Positions 46,646 to 59,400 of a DNA stretch of 64,000 bases are shown in pieces. The position numbers and the translations under genes are program-made. Below the pieces are notes generated by a model. The model saw only the letters and a program-made list of their open reading frames with translations, was not told where the DNA came from and ran no database searches. Numbering within the stretch: position 1 is the stretch's first letter; every line of letters starts with the position of its first letter. This DNA comes from Membranipora membranacea (lineage: Eukaryota > Bryozoa > Gymnolaemata > Cheilostomatida > Membraniporidae). The DNA is taken from NCBI GenBank assembly GCA_914767715.1, contig OU612065.1, forward strand, positions 33,606,001 through 33,670,000. The letters are read 5' to 3'.

Positions 46646-49600
46646 GTTGTCCTACACCAATAGAGATAGAGACGGATTGCTCAGTCATTTTGACTTACTT
46701 GCATGGGATCGGCTTTCTAATGATGAGAAACACAAACATCAATACAAAAACTGCTCGGAATGTATGACTGAGACTCATAAATATGTCTATGGAAAGTTTA
46801 GAAGAAATGCTATTGCATTTGGCAGCCAAGTTCCAGATGGACCAGCCCTAGCTCCACGAATAGAAAACACAGAGAGAGAGGAGAATATTAGGGGTGCTTT
46901 AGCTGTGGTCGGTCAAATCGCAGTTGAAAGCGCACATACTGCTGCCATGGCACATAACGTTTCCATGAGAACAATGCAAAATCTTAGGAGAGAAGTTGCA
47001 CTCGTAAAGTGTGAAAACACTAGGCCGATCTATGAGCTTAAATCAGAAAACTATGTGTTTGATAGGGAACTAACAAAAGAACACATAGAGGCAACAATAG
47101 AAGCTAATGGCAGACCAAACTTCTCTGAGTTAGCTAGGAATTTCCCTGTATTCTTGAGAAATGGAAAAATAGCGTCATGGCAATCAGACACTCAAACAAT
47201 TTGCCATTGATGAGGGGATATTTGAGCAACCGGACTAGGAGAACAGAAGGCAAAGGCGTGGGAAAAGGATGCTCGACTTAGATGGGGCCAAGTTTTTATT
47301 AACAGCACTTTATCCTACCAGAGACCAGCTGAAACAAGAGACTAGGGACAAGATTTTACGAGGGGAGCTTGATATCGGCGTCCCCTTTGTCCCGATCACT
47401 GTTGAGTGTTTGAAGATAGGAGAAGGAGGAGAGCTAGAAAAACACAGTATCACAACTGAAGGGCGAGCATACGGTATGCAGAAAATTCTTGATAAGCTTC
47501 TTCACCAGCATCTAAGCCTAGGGCTGCACCGCAATCATTTTAACGCAGCTCATGACATAGATGAAGTTATAAAACAGTTACGTATAAAGGGTAGGTTTGA
47601 TCAGTCAATAAACATTTAACTGTATTTTTACCAGCTACATAAATTTACACACAAGTCAACATCAGAGGTAATGAAAATATCAGCAAAGCATGTCTTGTAT
47701 CAAAATAAATGTTCTGCATAATCTGATAAGATGTAGATGCTGTAAGTTTTTACCATTGTCTGGTCATCAAAATGACCGGTGATCACGGTGAAACTTGATC
47801 ACTAGCTCATTGTCTTAACCTTGGTGTTATTATTTTTAAGGTATTCATTGTAATGCACGGAGTATAGAAGAGCTGAATGAAATGATTTCCTCCCGTATGT
47901 TTGCTGTCTGGCACGATCATTCTACCGTCGGCTCACATAGTCATTTCCTTGTTCTTCTCTCACTTATCTATGATCCTCTAGTATACCTCACACCTGCGGA
48001 ATATAAAGAAGGTGGAAAAAAGTGAGTGTCTTTCAGAGGCTATTCATTCATGATAACATCGCAGAGTAAGCATATTGTACCTCTATGAAGACTTGTTGTC
48101 AACGATTTAAAACTAGGTGACTATCAGTGGCTATGTAGCCCAACGGCTACAAGTTATCGAAAACTTTCAGGGGAGTTTCGGAGATCACAGTCAATTATTA
48201 TTTGGTGTATAGTGTGATATAAATGTCTGGTTTCACACTACAGAGGCTCAGTCTAGTAGCCTGTTCTGCAGACAAGCTTACTTAGAACTTCGTACCACAG
48301 AGTAAGGATATATCATCATAGTACATATTGCATTATAACGCTATAAAGCAGTTGTGGTTTTCGGATTGGCTTGCAGATCAAAGCGAGAGTAACACAATAT
48401 TTGAACATGTACTGTGCATTACATGATCATTGATCGACACCTTTCAAACATCATACTAAACGACTGCTCATGTTTTAGGTCTCTTGATTCTATAGTCAGC
48501 CTGATAGAAAGACCAGAGATTTATATTTTCGCTAGATCAAACAGCTCAACAAAGGATCAGATGCTCTATACACCCTACCGAGTTGAAGATCTAAAATCTC
48601 TGCTGCCATCAGTGTCCCATTCAGGGATCGTCTACCACTCAAAAATGAGAGTTGGCATAGGTACATTTCAGTTACATGCAATTGAACTCATACCTTGTTC
48701 TCGAGAAGAAATTGAAGATGTAGAGGTTTATATATCTATCAATATCATGATAGTAGGGTCTAATAATAATTGTGTAACCAGTCATCATCGAATGCTAGCT
48801 TTAGCTTTCCATAATATCATCGTTGCAAACATCCTAAAGTGAAAGAAAATAAAGATACGCTACTGATTCTATCGTAATTCATGTTCTCAAGGTGATTCTT
48901 CAGCAAGGGCATTTGAGTCAGGCAATCACGTGAATGGCCACCTTCCCTGCCACTGCGGCATTGACATCCGTCTTGTCCTGACCTACCAGAATCTAACAAA
49001 GCCTAAGTATCTATCTATATGTGCTAGAATGGAGGTAATCAAGGAAACAAGTCGATGGAATGATAAGCCGGTTGGACAGATATCAGCCTATGATAATCTC
49101 AATGTGAGTGATTTTTTCTTCTTTGGAGATTATCTCATATAATGTAATAACTTTATAGGTACACAAAACAGGGCAAGATTGGTGTACCAGTGAACCCTTG
49201 CTTTGAAACTATTTAGTTTTAACTCAAAGACAGCCAAGAGCTCTACTTCAGTAAGGGAGGCTGGTCACTCTTAACACCATTTTAAGTTAGATCATCTTTT
49301 TTTTTTAATCTAAGATAATAATGGAGGGTTTGGTAATTGGCTTGACTTTTCAGTAATATAACTGATGTACCAACATCTTTTCTATAGGTTAATGCTCTAC
49401 GCACAGAGCTTGATGATCGTGATGTAGAGACAGAAGGCCTGGATAAGTCTAGTCTGCAGGCTCAGCTCAGTAAGGAGCTAGCCGGAGTCAAGCGACTGCT
49501 AGCCCTTGTTTGTTCGGAGGAAGAAGTTCATGTGGGAGATTACATGGTAGGGCAGCTGGAGATTCTTCACAACCTAAAATCAATGATAGGTTGGTGGAAC

Positions 49601-51611
49601 AATATAGGAAATTTGAAATATTAGGCCATTTATATTATGTTGCAATTAAAACTATTGTTCATAGATTTTTTTTTTGGGATATATTTTAGTTAACATTGTC
49701 ATAGAGATGATGTTTGTGGTTCCACCAGCTCTCAGGACAATGCTTGAACAGGCACTGCCAGAAATTCGCAGTAAGTTCAATTTAATTATAAAAAAAACCT
49801 CTAAATCTAGTCAGAGCTCTCAAAAGCGTTATCTGACTTGATTAACAAAATAGTGCTGGTTATTGCAACACATCATATACTGGGATTGTAAACCTCTATG
49901 TATGTTAACCTTTTTATCTAGATAACAAGCATGAAATATCCGGAAGCAATGCCAGACTGTCCCTTTTGAGACTGCGCTCGTTTATTGACAAGCAGCGGCT
50001 AAATCATCCAGCTTTGGACACAATCGATGTGAGGACATTACAAAGCCTCCTTGTTAATCTCAGTCACATTCAACAGCTGGCATACTCAACTGAGATGTCA
50101 AGGAATACTCTAACTATTCTGGCTATGCATAACTCGACATTTGTCTTCAAACTGGATTATATCAAGGTAATGAATGATGAATATGACACTGAGGGTGAAC
50201 CCAGTCTAATTAAATGCCCGGCAGTTAAAAAGCCCAAATTAATGGCATGCTCTGGCAGTGAGTGTACATACAAGATAATACTTAAAATACAAGTGCTACA
50301 TCTTACAAAGTTTACAAATGCTAGTAAACAGTTTTCCCTCTACGATCATATCAAACAAATTCTATGAGCTGATCTGAGGTTATAAGACCACATGATTTGT
50401 TGACCTCAATATGCTGACACTTGGAATTTTGCTTTCAACGCACAAGTTAGCTCGTACATAATGTGATTCATTCTAACGATAAACCACATACTAATCTCAA
50501 TACTGCTATTGTCATTATGAAGGGATGTGTTGACCTTTGCCTAAGCAAATATGCTAAGTAAATAACCAGCTAAAACTTTTGCATCAGCTTGTTGTTGAAA
50601 TCATGCAGCGCTAACCTTCAGCTGTTTCAATATGCAAGTGACAACCACTAGCAATGAAGAAGCTAACAGCATATAATTAAACCCATATGTCATATTCAGA
50701 CAGCTATTACTTTTCATTCCAATTTCAGACACATCTTCATTGGTGATAGCTACACCTAAAACACGAAGCAAGGCCATACCGCAACCAGACCTTTTAGATC
50801 AGACTGAAGCTACATTTAAACCTAGTGAAACTGTCATGCCAGACACGAGCAGGTGCCCCGACCCTGCAAATAAAAATGATCCGCCTAGCACCTCAAATTC
50901 CGAGTTAGACACAGCAGCAAACAAAGGTAATCCAGAGATGCAAAAGAGAGATATCAGCCTAATTACACCTAACATATTATATTAAAAAAGTGCAATTTTT
51001 GCAGGGATCTGGATTAATTGGTTTGAATTCACATGTTATGCAAATGGTTAACTTGTAAGCCATGACACACATAATGGCTTCACCCTTTCTCATTACTACA
51101 TATAATTACAGCTTGCTCAAAGTCTTCAGGTATAGCAGGGTTTCGGACACCAATGTCTATCATGTCAGAAGCTATCGGGACTGAAAATCAGATGGATGTG
51201 CTTAGTACCCCGGCTTGTACCAGTACCCCAGCAGCTGTGCATAAAAAGAAGACTTCTAGAGAGAGACCATCGCAAGAAGGTAGGGCAAATCAAATTTTGA
51301 TAAATATCCTACGCGGATATAAAAGCAAAGCATTATCTTCCTCATCCTCCCAGAAAATTCATATCAGCAAACGAACTTTAAAGCTAAATAATATTGATCG
51401 AAACTGTGATACTCGCATGCAGTGGAAGAAATGGATTGTCTAATGATAGTTACTTTTGGTTTAGATGTCTCATTCTCCAATTTTAGAGGTCATCCTTAGG
51501 AAGTATGTTGGCAAGGAGAAGGCTCTCCGGTTTCTTCAATTGAGGAAGCAGTTGAAACTTTCTCCAACTTCCAGGCCTCTCAAATCAGCCTATCAAAATC
51601 AAAGGACATAA
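46646..51611 (+). CDS. Multi-exon gene of an unnamed family; possibly damaged
   Basis: Exons supported by phase: 47841-48021, 48479-48660, 48892 to about 49108, 49388-49589, 49690-49771, 49922-50257, 50729-50926, 51112-51281 and 51487-51611 (TAA). Upstream, 46646-47210 and 47181-47590 are coding-like but in different frames. Visible segments: FAVWHDHSTVGSHSHFL, MRVGIGDSSARAFESGN, then GHLPCHCGIDIRL (a small Cys/His cluster) and VNALRTELDDRDVETEGL, which looks like a SAP-type helix pair (nucleic-acid binding). The C-terminus is low-complexity Ser/Thr/Pro-rich, then basic. From memory, similar WHDH ... FE(A/S)GN-Cys proteins occur as multicopy uncharacterised genes in corals and sponges and may derive from transposons; I cannot confirm this. 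The N-terminal frameshift near 47185 and a TAG near 47236 suggest a pseudogene, a missed intron or a sequence error. Confidence 0.6.
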
Positions 51612-51789
51612 GTAGCACCAGCATTAAAAGAGGCAAAGCGGAGGGCGCTGCAGGCTATCTCTGTTGAGGAAAAAAGCAACATCATGAAGCATGACATTAG
51701 CCAAGCGACAAACTCCACAGAGGAAAGCCTGCGAATGCAGGAACTAAAATCAGAGGTGAAAGCTCTGGAGCTTTTTCTAAAATTTTGAT
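51612..51789 (+). other. In-frame coding-like extension after the TAA
   Basis: Directly after TAA at 51609-51611 the same frame stays open for about 58 codons, reading KEAKRRALQAISVEEKSN and later LRMQELKSEVKALELFLKF before TGA. The heptad-like pattern suggests a coiled coil. A single mutation to TAA, or stop readthrough, would explain it. Confidence 0.45.
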
Positions 51790-51892
51790 TCTTGTTTTAC
51801 TGTTTTAAAATGTGTCAACGTGTGAAATGAATATTTACTGTCTTTGTGTGTTCTTCATGACATCGATTATTTTTTATGGATGCACTCACCTC

Positions 51893-51898
51893 AATAAA
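51893..51898 (+). terminator. Polyadenylation signal
   Basis: AATAAA about 100 bases after the TGA that ends the extension frame. Confidence 0.45.
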
Positions 51899-52330
51899 GC
51901 GTCTTCTAGCCTGCGTTTCTCAGTTTCCTCGCAGTGAAATATTATTATTTTTCTCTCAGTATTGCCCGGAGTAGATATTCATGTTGTAAATAGGTGTGCA
52001 GAATGTCATCACAAAAATACACTGTATCTTACTGCAGCCACAGCCAATTTTTACTAGCTAATACTTTTGTTCCTCTCACACTCAACTTCTTGCAGCATGA
52101 GTTTAAATGACTATCTTGCTATGAAAGGAAGCCCACTGTGTTTACATTGAGTTTCAATAGATTAGTAATATCCCGGTCATTGAACTAGTGCTTGTTTAGT
52201 TTAAGTGCTCAAACGGTGCAAGATGCTGGTAGAGGCATTTCATTATCAACCACTTTGCTCCTTTGCTGTACAAAACGAGAAGTACAAATATGTGAGACCT
52301 GAACTAAGACTGAAATATTTTTTCTGATAG

Positions 52331-52458
52331 GGGCATCATCAAAAGCCTTGGTGAGGGCACTAGGCATTGATTTTGAACCAAATGAAACTTTTCTGTTTGG
52401 GAAGGGGTATGATAAGAAGGCCGATCATGCAGTCTTCCAGAGGCAGGCTATAAACTAA
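52331..52458 (+). CDS. Possible alternative last exon of the 46.6-kb gene
   Basis: After a CTGATAG acceptor, 42 codons read ASSKALVRALGIDFEPNETF, then LFGKGYDKKADHAVFQRQ, and end in TAA (52456-52458). It starts in phase 1, exactly what the exon ending at 51281 requires, so it could replace exon 51487-51611. No family is recognised. Confidence 0.45.
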
Positions 52459-52938
52459 ATATTTATTTTGCCAAGCTAACTTCAAATAAAACATATGTCA
52501 AGTGAACAATTGCATTGGAATTATCTACAAACACATCCTAGGCTATTTGTATATTCCCAAATTTTGAATCAACATCTTTACTCAAATTGAAATAAATGCC
52601 TAATGAATACAGAGGAAAATCCAACCATTCATGGTTTTTTTTCCTGATATATTTCAGCACCAGATTTGGCGTAGTAATAATTATAAGTCTCTAAAATCCA
52701 GTCATTTTAGTGTATTTTACAATAGTTCACAGGCTGGCTTGTTAATTCCTGCCTGTTATTATAGAATTCTCCTTCTCTAGTACTTAAAATTCATGTCAAG
52801 GCTTGTTTCTACGATTAATTATCACAAGTTAGTTTTATTGGGACTACTTTGCGCTGCCAATTCTGGTTTGATACGAATAAATGGTTGTGAGGCGTCTGAG
52901 CCAGATGCTCCCAGTTATCGACAGCTCCTATTCTTTTC

Positions 52939-53320
52939 CAAGGGCAACCAAGGTTTCAAACAACTTCTCATTGATGGCCATTGATTATTAGCAGATTGCA
53001 CCTTCTGCATGGGGAAAAAGACAAAATATAATTCAGATGATTATTCAACCAAAATTCTTGTGAAACATTTCTTCCATCAGGTACTCAAACTCAGCTAAAA
53101 GAGAATACCACATAGCAGTTTCCTGTTCCTGTTATTATTTAGCCTATGCTCTATAATTATTACAGCAAAGTCTTGGAACCTCCCTAAACTGAAGTGTTAC
53201 CCAGCTTAGAGTCAGCAACTACTTTGAGTTTTGCATCGCGTAATGCACAAAGCTGATGCTGCCCAGCACATTATTTGCTACCCATTAATGCATTGCTGTG
53301 AAACCTTGGTTGCCCTTTAA
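52939..53320. mobile_element. TTAAAGGGCAACC MITE, copy 3
   Basis: Same orientation as the copies at 17.6-18.35 kb and about the same length. The left end is slightly mutated (CCAAGGGCAACC), the right end is CCTTGGTTGCCCTTTAA. Confidence 0.9.
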
Positions 53321-53368
53321 GGAAATCGGACCAGTAGTTCTCAAGTTAGTATCCTAGGCAAGGCATGA

Positions 53369-54025
53369 CCTTGAAGGGCAACCAAGGTTTCGCAGCAATG
53401 CATTAATGGGTAGCAAATAATGTGCTGGGCAGCATCAGCTTTGTGCATTACGCGATGCAAAACTCAAAGTAGTTGCTGACTCTAAGCTGGGTAACACTTC
53501 AGTTAAGGGGAGGTTCCAAGACTTTGCTGTAATAATTATAGACCACAGGCTAAATAATAACAGGAACAGGAAACTGCTATGTGGTATTCTCTTTTAGCTG
53601 AGTTTGAGTACCTGATCATTCTGCTTGCAGGATAGCCTTGTGACATAGTCTATCTCTGCAGCACAGCAGTGGTGGCGCTGCCTTCCATCAAGAAAGGCAA
53701 CTCCCAGGGTTCAAGGTTATGAGATATCAAAACCAGTGTTCCATTTAGGCCCAAATATTTCCAAATTATGGGTTTCCATTGTTTTCCCAATTTTGGTACT
53801 CAGACTAGGTGAATTAGTTCAAGCCCTATGCTGCAGAGACGAACGTATGCCGCAACAGTTCGCACATGCGCAGACTGGTACCTGATGGAAAAAATGCTTC
53901 ACAAGAATCCTGGCTGTATAATCATCCGAATTATATTTTGTCTTTTTCCCCATGCAGAAGGTGCAATCTGCTATTAATCAATGGCCATCAATGAGAAGTT
54001 GTTTGAAACCTTGGTTGCCCTTTAA
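53369..54025. mobile_element. TTAAAGGGCAACC MITE, copy 4, inverted and interrupted
   Basis: The reverse-oriented copy begins 48 bases after copy 3. It is split by 261 bases (53617-53877) flanked by a 9-bp direct repeat GTACCTGAT (53608-53616 and 53878-53886). Removing one repeat and the insert restores the sequence of copy 3. The insert is non-coding and of unknown family. Confidence 0.88.
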
Positions 54026-54065
54026 TGCCTAAAACACGAAGTTAACCCATCCCTCTGATTTAGAT

Positions 54066-54697
54066 TTTTATTTTTCTGAAGTAAATAGAATAGCTAACCA
54101 ATGCTCAGATCTGGACCTCCTTTTAAACGCAGGCAAAACTAAAGAAATGTTATTTTCAACTAAACGTGAAAGACCTGTCAGCCCTAGCCTCTTCCTTAAT
54201 GGATCAGTTATTTCTTTCTGTGAGACTACTAAATATCTTGGTGTTGAGATTGACCAGAAGCTTAGATTTGAAGCCCACATACAAAATGTTGTTCGTAAGG
54301 CAAATCAAAGAATGTATATAATTAAAAACTTTCTTTATTTGAGTACCAAGCCACTTGCATGCATGCTTTTTAAAAGTTTTATTGTTTCACTTATAATGTA
54401 TTGTCTACCAGTCCTCTATCCTGCCATTTATCAACGAGATAAGAAGGACATGTGCAAAATATTTAAAGATGCTTCCTCACTCGGATTACAACTAAATTAT
54501 GATCTCGACACTCTAGTTAACACTCATTAAAAAAATCGTGTAATGCAGATATTCACTGATGACGAACACTTTATCCATAACTACCTCGAACGATGCCCCT
54601 CAGGTCGGCTTAGAAACCCTAAATACCGCAATGCCTGGGGCAAAGACTGCTTTTTGAGAGACATGTGCATTTATATTAATAATACAATTTTTTAACT
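54066..54697 (+). mobile_element. LINE reverse-transcriptase C-terminal fragment
   Basis: The frame reads LLLNAGKTKEMLFSTKRERP, then FCETTKYLGVEIDQKLRFEAH and VSLIMYCLPVLYP. This is the N.KT.EM.F / KYLGV.ID..L.F..H thumb region of non-LTR retrotransposons. It stops at 54528-54530, then continues in another frame (TDDEHFIHNYLERCPSGRLR) to 54697. 5'-truncated and dead. Confidence 0.82.
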
Positions 54698-54889
54698 ACT
54701 TTTTAATAATACTATTTTTGCATGCAAGGCAACTTCATAATTTTTTAGCAGAGTACGTCTACCAGCAACCTTTTTCTCACAACTTTTACAGTTAGTGATA
54801 GAATACAAATCAATCAATTAATCAATCAATCCCTGTATTACATTGGATATTTAATGTGATTTGTCAACACAAGAAAATGATCTGATATA

Positions 54890-55370
54890 ACCCAACTTAT
54901 GGTTGAGGCTCTTTCTGTATGATGTTCTATTTTCTTTAACTTCAATTGACACTCACAGACAAAGGTTTTGGCCTGGACAAAAGCTATGTAGCAAAATCTT
55001 TTTATGTTTTGTAGGGTCAGTACACAGACATTTCCCAAATTTGATGACTAGAAGTCTATCATTTATCACATGTTTATCTATATCATTTTGAAAACCTGGA
55101 TAACTGAAAGCCTATGTATCCTAGCAAAAGTGTCAACAATATGGTGTATAGCTTCAAGGTTTTAATTTAAAAAAATCAGGAAATCAGTCTTCAGGTTTAA
55201 TACGGAATGAAATATGCCAATCATAGGTAGGTATGTTTGCGAGAAAAATGGCATTATAAAATACAGAGACAATGAGTTTTTGGCATCCAGATGTGCGCTA
55301 TTTTCCCCCAGTGAATCAAAAACTACAGGCACTATAACAATCATGGAATGTCCCCTTTTTCTCAGATTTA
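54890..55370. mobile_element. Relative of the 4.9-5.6 kb foldback element
   Basis: Contains GGGTCAGTACACAGACATTT, AATCATAGGTAGGTATGT and ACTACAGGCACTATAACAAT, each matching 5290-5570 with substitutions. Right half only; the left arm is not obvious. Confidence 0.6.
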
Positions 55371-56457
55371 CTCTTGTGATGACATGATGTGAAAAGCTAC
55401 TGTAAGCTTATCATACATCCCTAGTGACCAGCCTATCCCTCATGAGCCCAAATTGCTCATTTTAATATACTGATGGGTCTTTTCCTTGTTTCAAAATGTT
55501 GTGCGTTACGCTGCATGAAGCTGACGTGTGCCTCATCTTTAGTCATCAATGGTACATTGGTTGGGTATGGTATCTCTATTCTATACTCTTCATCTATTTC
55601 TGTTAGTACAGCTTCTGTTTAAAATGATTAGTTAAATTTTCGGAGTTATGATGTATTGTTCATCATCATCAAATTTTAACTGTTGATTTGGTCACAAACG
55701 TACGTCTGGTGCCTCTATGTTGCGTTCAAAACCTTCAAGATTTTCCCCGCCCCCCCCCCCTAACGGGAGGACACACTGGATCCCCTCCCTCACCCTCCCC
55801 GCCAACCCAGGCTCTCTCATCATTTTGAAATTGGCTTTTTGCATAAAAATATTGGGCACCCAGAATAATGAGGCAACATCACCAAAGCAAATTTATGTTG
55901 AGTTGTTGAAATTTAGTAGCTTGGCAGCTTTCTAATGATGTACATATTTGCTGACCCTGCATTTCTACCTTAATGCTGTGAATTGTATGCTGCTGATAAA
56001 TCTTGCAACTTTGCTGTGTATTTAATCAAATCCTGTAGTCTTTTGGTGAAGAATAGGAAAATTGCATATTAGAAATCACTCATCTGTTAAGAACTAAAAA
56101 CCAAAGGGGATGTCTGAAGATTTTAGTAACTTAAATTCCTTTATTGCTGTAACCCTGAGCTTCTCTGTCCATCCCAGCAGCCTGAATGTCGGTGCATAAT
56201 CCCAAAGTCATCATAGTAACAGACGTTTCCTGTTTTCAATGGCCCTTTAACTCAAACTAAATGTCAATTATGTCAACAGATGAGCATATTTGGATGAAAA
56301 AGCCTGATTTTCCTTGAAATCTTTTAGGTGTGAATAGATACCAGTCACATATATAGTACTTCCTGAATGAGGACAAAGGAGGACAGTTAGATGGTGTGTA
56401 TCATGAAACCTACCGCCTCGAAATAAGAAAAGGAGAATGTTGGGTACTACTGAGTGT

Positions 56458-59400
56458 ATGGAGAGTCCATCCACAAGCTCAGAACAACATAGTCATGGTG
56501 AGTTGAAAATCCTGCTAAGACTAAGAGTGAACTAGGTGGCTTCCTCTGAAAGTTGCAAAAGAGTAATTCAATTGATTAATTATCCACATTTCTGTTTCAT
56601 TCTCCTTTGTCAGGTTTATTTAGAATTGGGTATCAAGTGAACCTTATAATAGTTGGCTGAATAATAATGCTGTTAATGATGAATGTTATAACCTAAGTTA
56701 TTAATGTATTGATTGTTCAGATGCCCATCACAACTATTCTTCTTATACAGAACATGGTGAGCCGCCGGCCTCGCTCTCCCCTGAACTGATATTGCAGATT
56801 GACCAACAAAAAGGTAATTTCAGGATATACACATTGAGGTCACATGATCCCTGTCTTGACAAGCTTTGCTTGTTGCAAGGAAGGGCTAGCTTGTCGAATC
56901 ATGCTTTCGCATTCCCAAAAAGGGAGGACAACTCGTGGCTCAAAAAGCTTTTCTCTTGATTCCCGACCCCTACCAACAAAGGTTGTCAAGACTGGCTAAA
57001 TTCATCCTCAGTCAAATCACTATGCAGGATCCTTTAAATTTATTAAAATTAAATGACATTGAAAATATACAAAAGTTTTTACACCTAAATCGTAACGTGT
57101 TTAAAACTTGCTTTGGAGCCTCATACTTTGTAGTTATCTTGTCTTGGTTCATGCATTATCTAGTACCACGGCGTGCCTTATAGCGAGTTATGCTAATTTA
57201 CCCATCTCGTCAGTTCGCGGGTTTTTCTCGTTCCTATTATTCTAAATAACTGAAGAGACAAGTCATCTTTTCACAATTTTCACCCTCCTGCCCTAAATTA
57301 CTACCTTATGTTGCTGCATTTCTCAGTGTGTGAGAGGTGACTTGGGTGCATGTGTGGTTGGTGCTAAATTTTCCGCCGAATTTTCTCCTTTAAAGTTCTT
57401 GCCCTGCCCATGCTCTTCTCCAGCAACTTACTGTACTTACTTAAATGTTGTATTTCTAACTTATTGAGGGTCAACCAGGAAATGGCGTATTAGTCGCCCC
57501 CCTCCTATAGGGGAACCCCCAGCTATCTTGTTAATCATTGAGGTAAGAAAAAATGATATCTTAAATACACATCAAACTGGCTAAATTATTGTTTTGATTT
57601 CCTGAACATTACCTTCTGTTGGAAGGATGTAAAACCATATTTGTTTGCTGCCTGTGTCATAATGAGCCTTTGATTTGTTCATTTCCATGTATTGATAGTG
57701 AGTGTAACTGTAGCCTGCTTAATTTGCTACTAAAATCACTAATCGGCTGCATTTATTTTAGTGTATCGAGTTTGGTACAGAGACAACACTGAGCCAGAGA
57801 TCGATGAGTTTCCTGGTCATATAAACTACAGAGATGTCACACTGTCAGAATTACTAACAGATACACAAAATATGACTGTCACACATATATCTGTCAAAGG
57901 AGATATACCACCACTAGATCAGATAGCTCCTAAACTAAAACATCTCATGTTACATGGAATGAGCACAAATCAGATAAAGAAGTGAGTGAGATTTATACAA
58001 TGATAATATACATATACTTCTATTGTCAATCAACATTCATTTTCTCAAATGTTTTTCATGCAGTGCCAGAACAAATAACTTCAAATAAGAAAAAGCGGAG
58101 AGACAAAGAAAAATAATACACTAGTGATGAAATTAACAAGATTTAAAGTGTTTGAAAGATGTTAAAAAGAGTAAAATGAAAATTTGTACTTGGCTTTACT
58201 TTGATGGTTATAGCCATCAATGTTATATGATATTGTATGATGTAATATGTTATATATGTCATATGATGTTATGGCCATGTATAATACCTCTGTATACTAC
58301 CTGAACTGGGTATACCATCACTACATCATAAGCCATGGTTTTAGTGTCATTTCATCCACCATTATTCTAGTTACACACCCTACTGACCTTATGTTTTCAA
58401 GTGGTTTAATAATTTGCGGTTAATGACAGAAACAGAATACTTAAAGGGATAATATACTTCTGATCTCTGTTTGGCAGCCAATGGAGCACAGAAAAATGTA
58501 TGTACATACATAAACTCCTTATTTGTAATTCAAAACCCCTTGTTCTGCTCAAATGTGCATTCTAAATTGTAGTTGTGCATCTCCAACAAGAAATAAGACA
58601 ACTAACAGAATTGCTTGTGATCTGAAAAAAAGCTGATTTTGTGAGCAGTTGTGTGCTCCTACCTCTTGGTTGGTATTTCAATTGTACAGATACTCAGAGT
58701 GCGCATGTGCAATAATGATGACCTTTGGACTTTAGCTTGTTATTTTCTAACAGCCCAGCTTAACACTTTTACTACCATAACCGGATATGATAATAAAAGT
58801 GTAAAGCTGGGCTGTTAGAAAATAACAAGCTAAAGTCCAAAGGTCATCATTATTGCACATGCGCACTCTGAGTATCTGTACAATTGAAACACCAACCAAG
58901 AGATAGGAGCACACAACTGCTCACAAAATCAGCTTTTTTCAGATCACAAGCAATTCTGTTAGTTGTCTTATTTCTTGTTGGAGATGCACAACTCCAATTT
59001 AGAATGCACATTTGAGCAGAACAAGGGGTTTTGAATTTAAAAAAATAAGGAGTTTATGTATGTACATACATTTTTCTGTGCTCCATTGGCTACCAACAGA
59101 GATCAGAAGTGTATTATCCCTTTAATATGTTCGTGTATATTCTACCATGACACCACAAAAAGATGTGTGCATCAGTAGTATGACTTTAGCTTGGCATGCA
59201 GAGGGTCCCAGGTTCTACTCCCGGTTGGGGAAGGGATTTTTGTAGTTGAGCTAAAAGCTTAAAATTTTCTCATCTTTATCAAACTTACCAGAAATTAGCG
59301 GGCCTTAAATCCGTGAATAATTAAGACTAGTGAAAAAGGTTGGAGTTGTGCCCTCCTCGAATTAGGAGCCCGCGAATTATTTTTTTGGTAAAGACTATTT

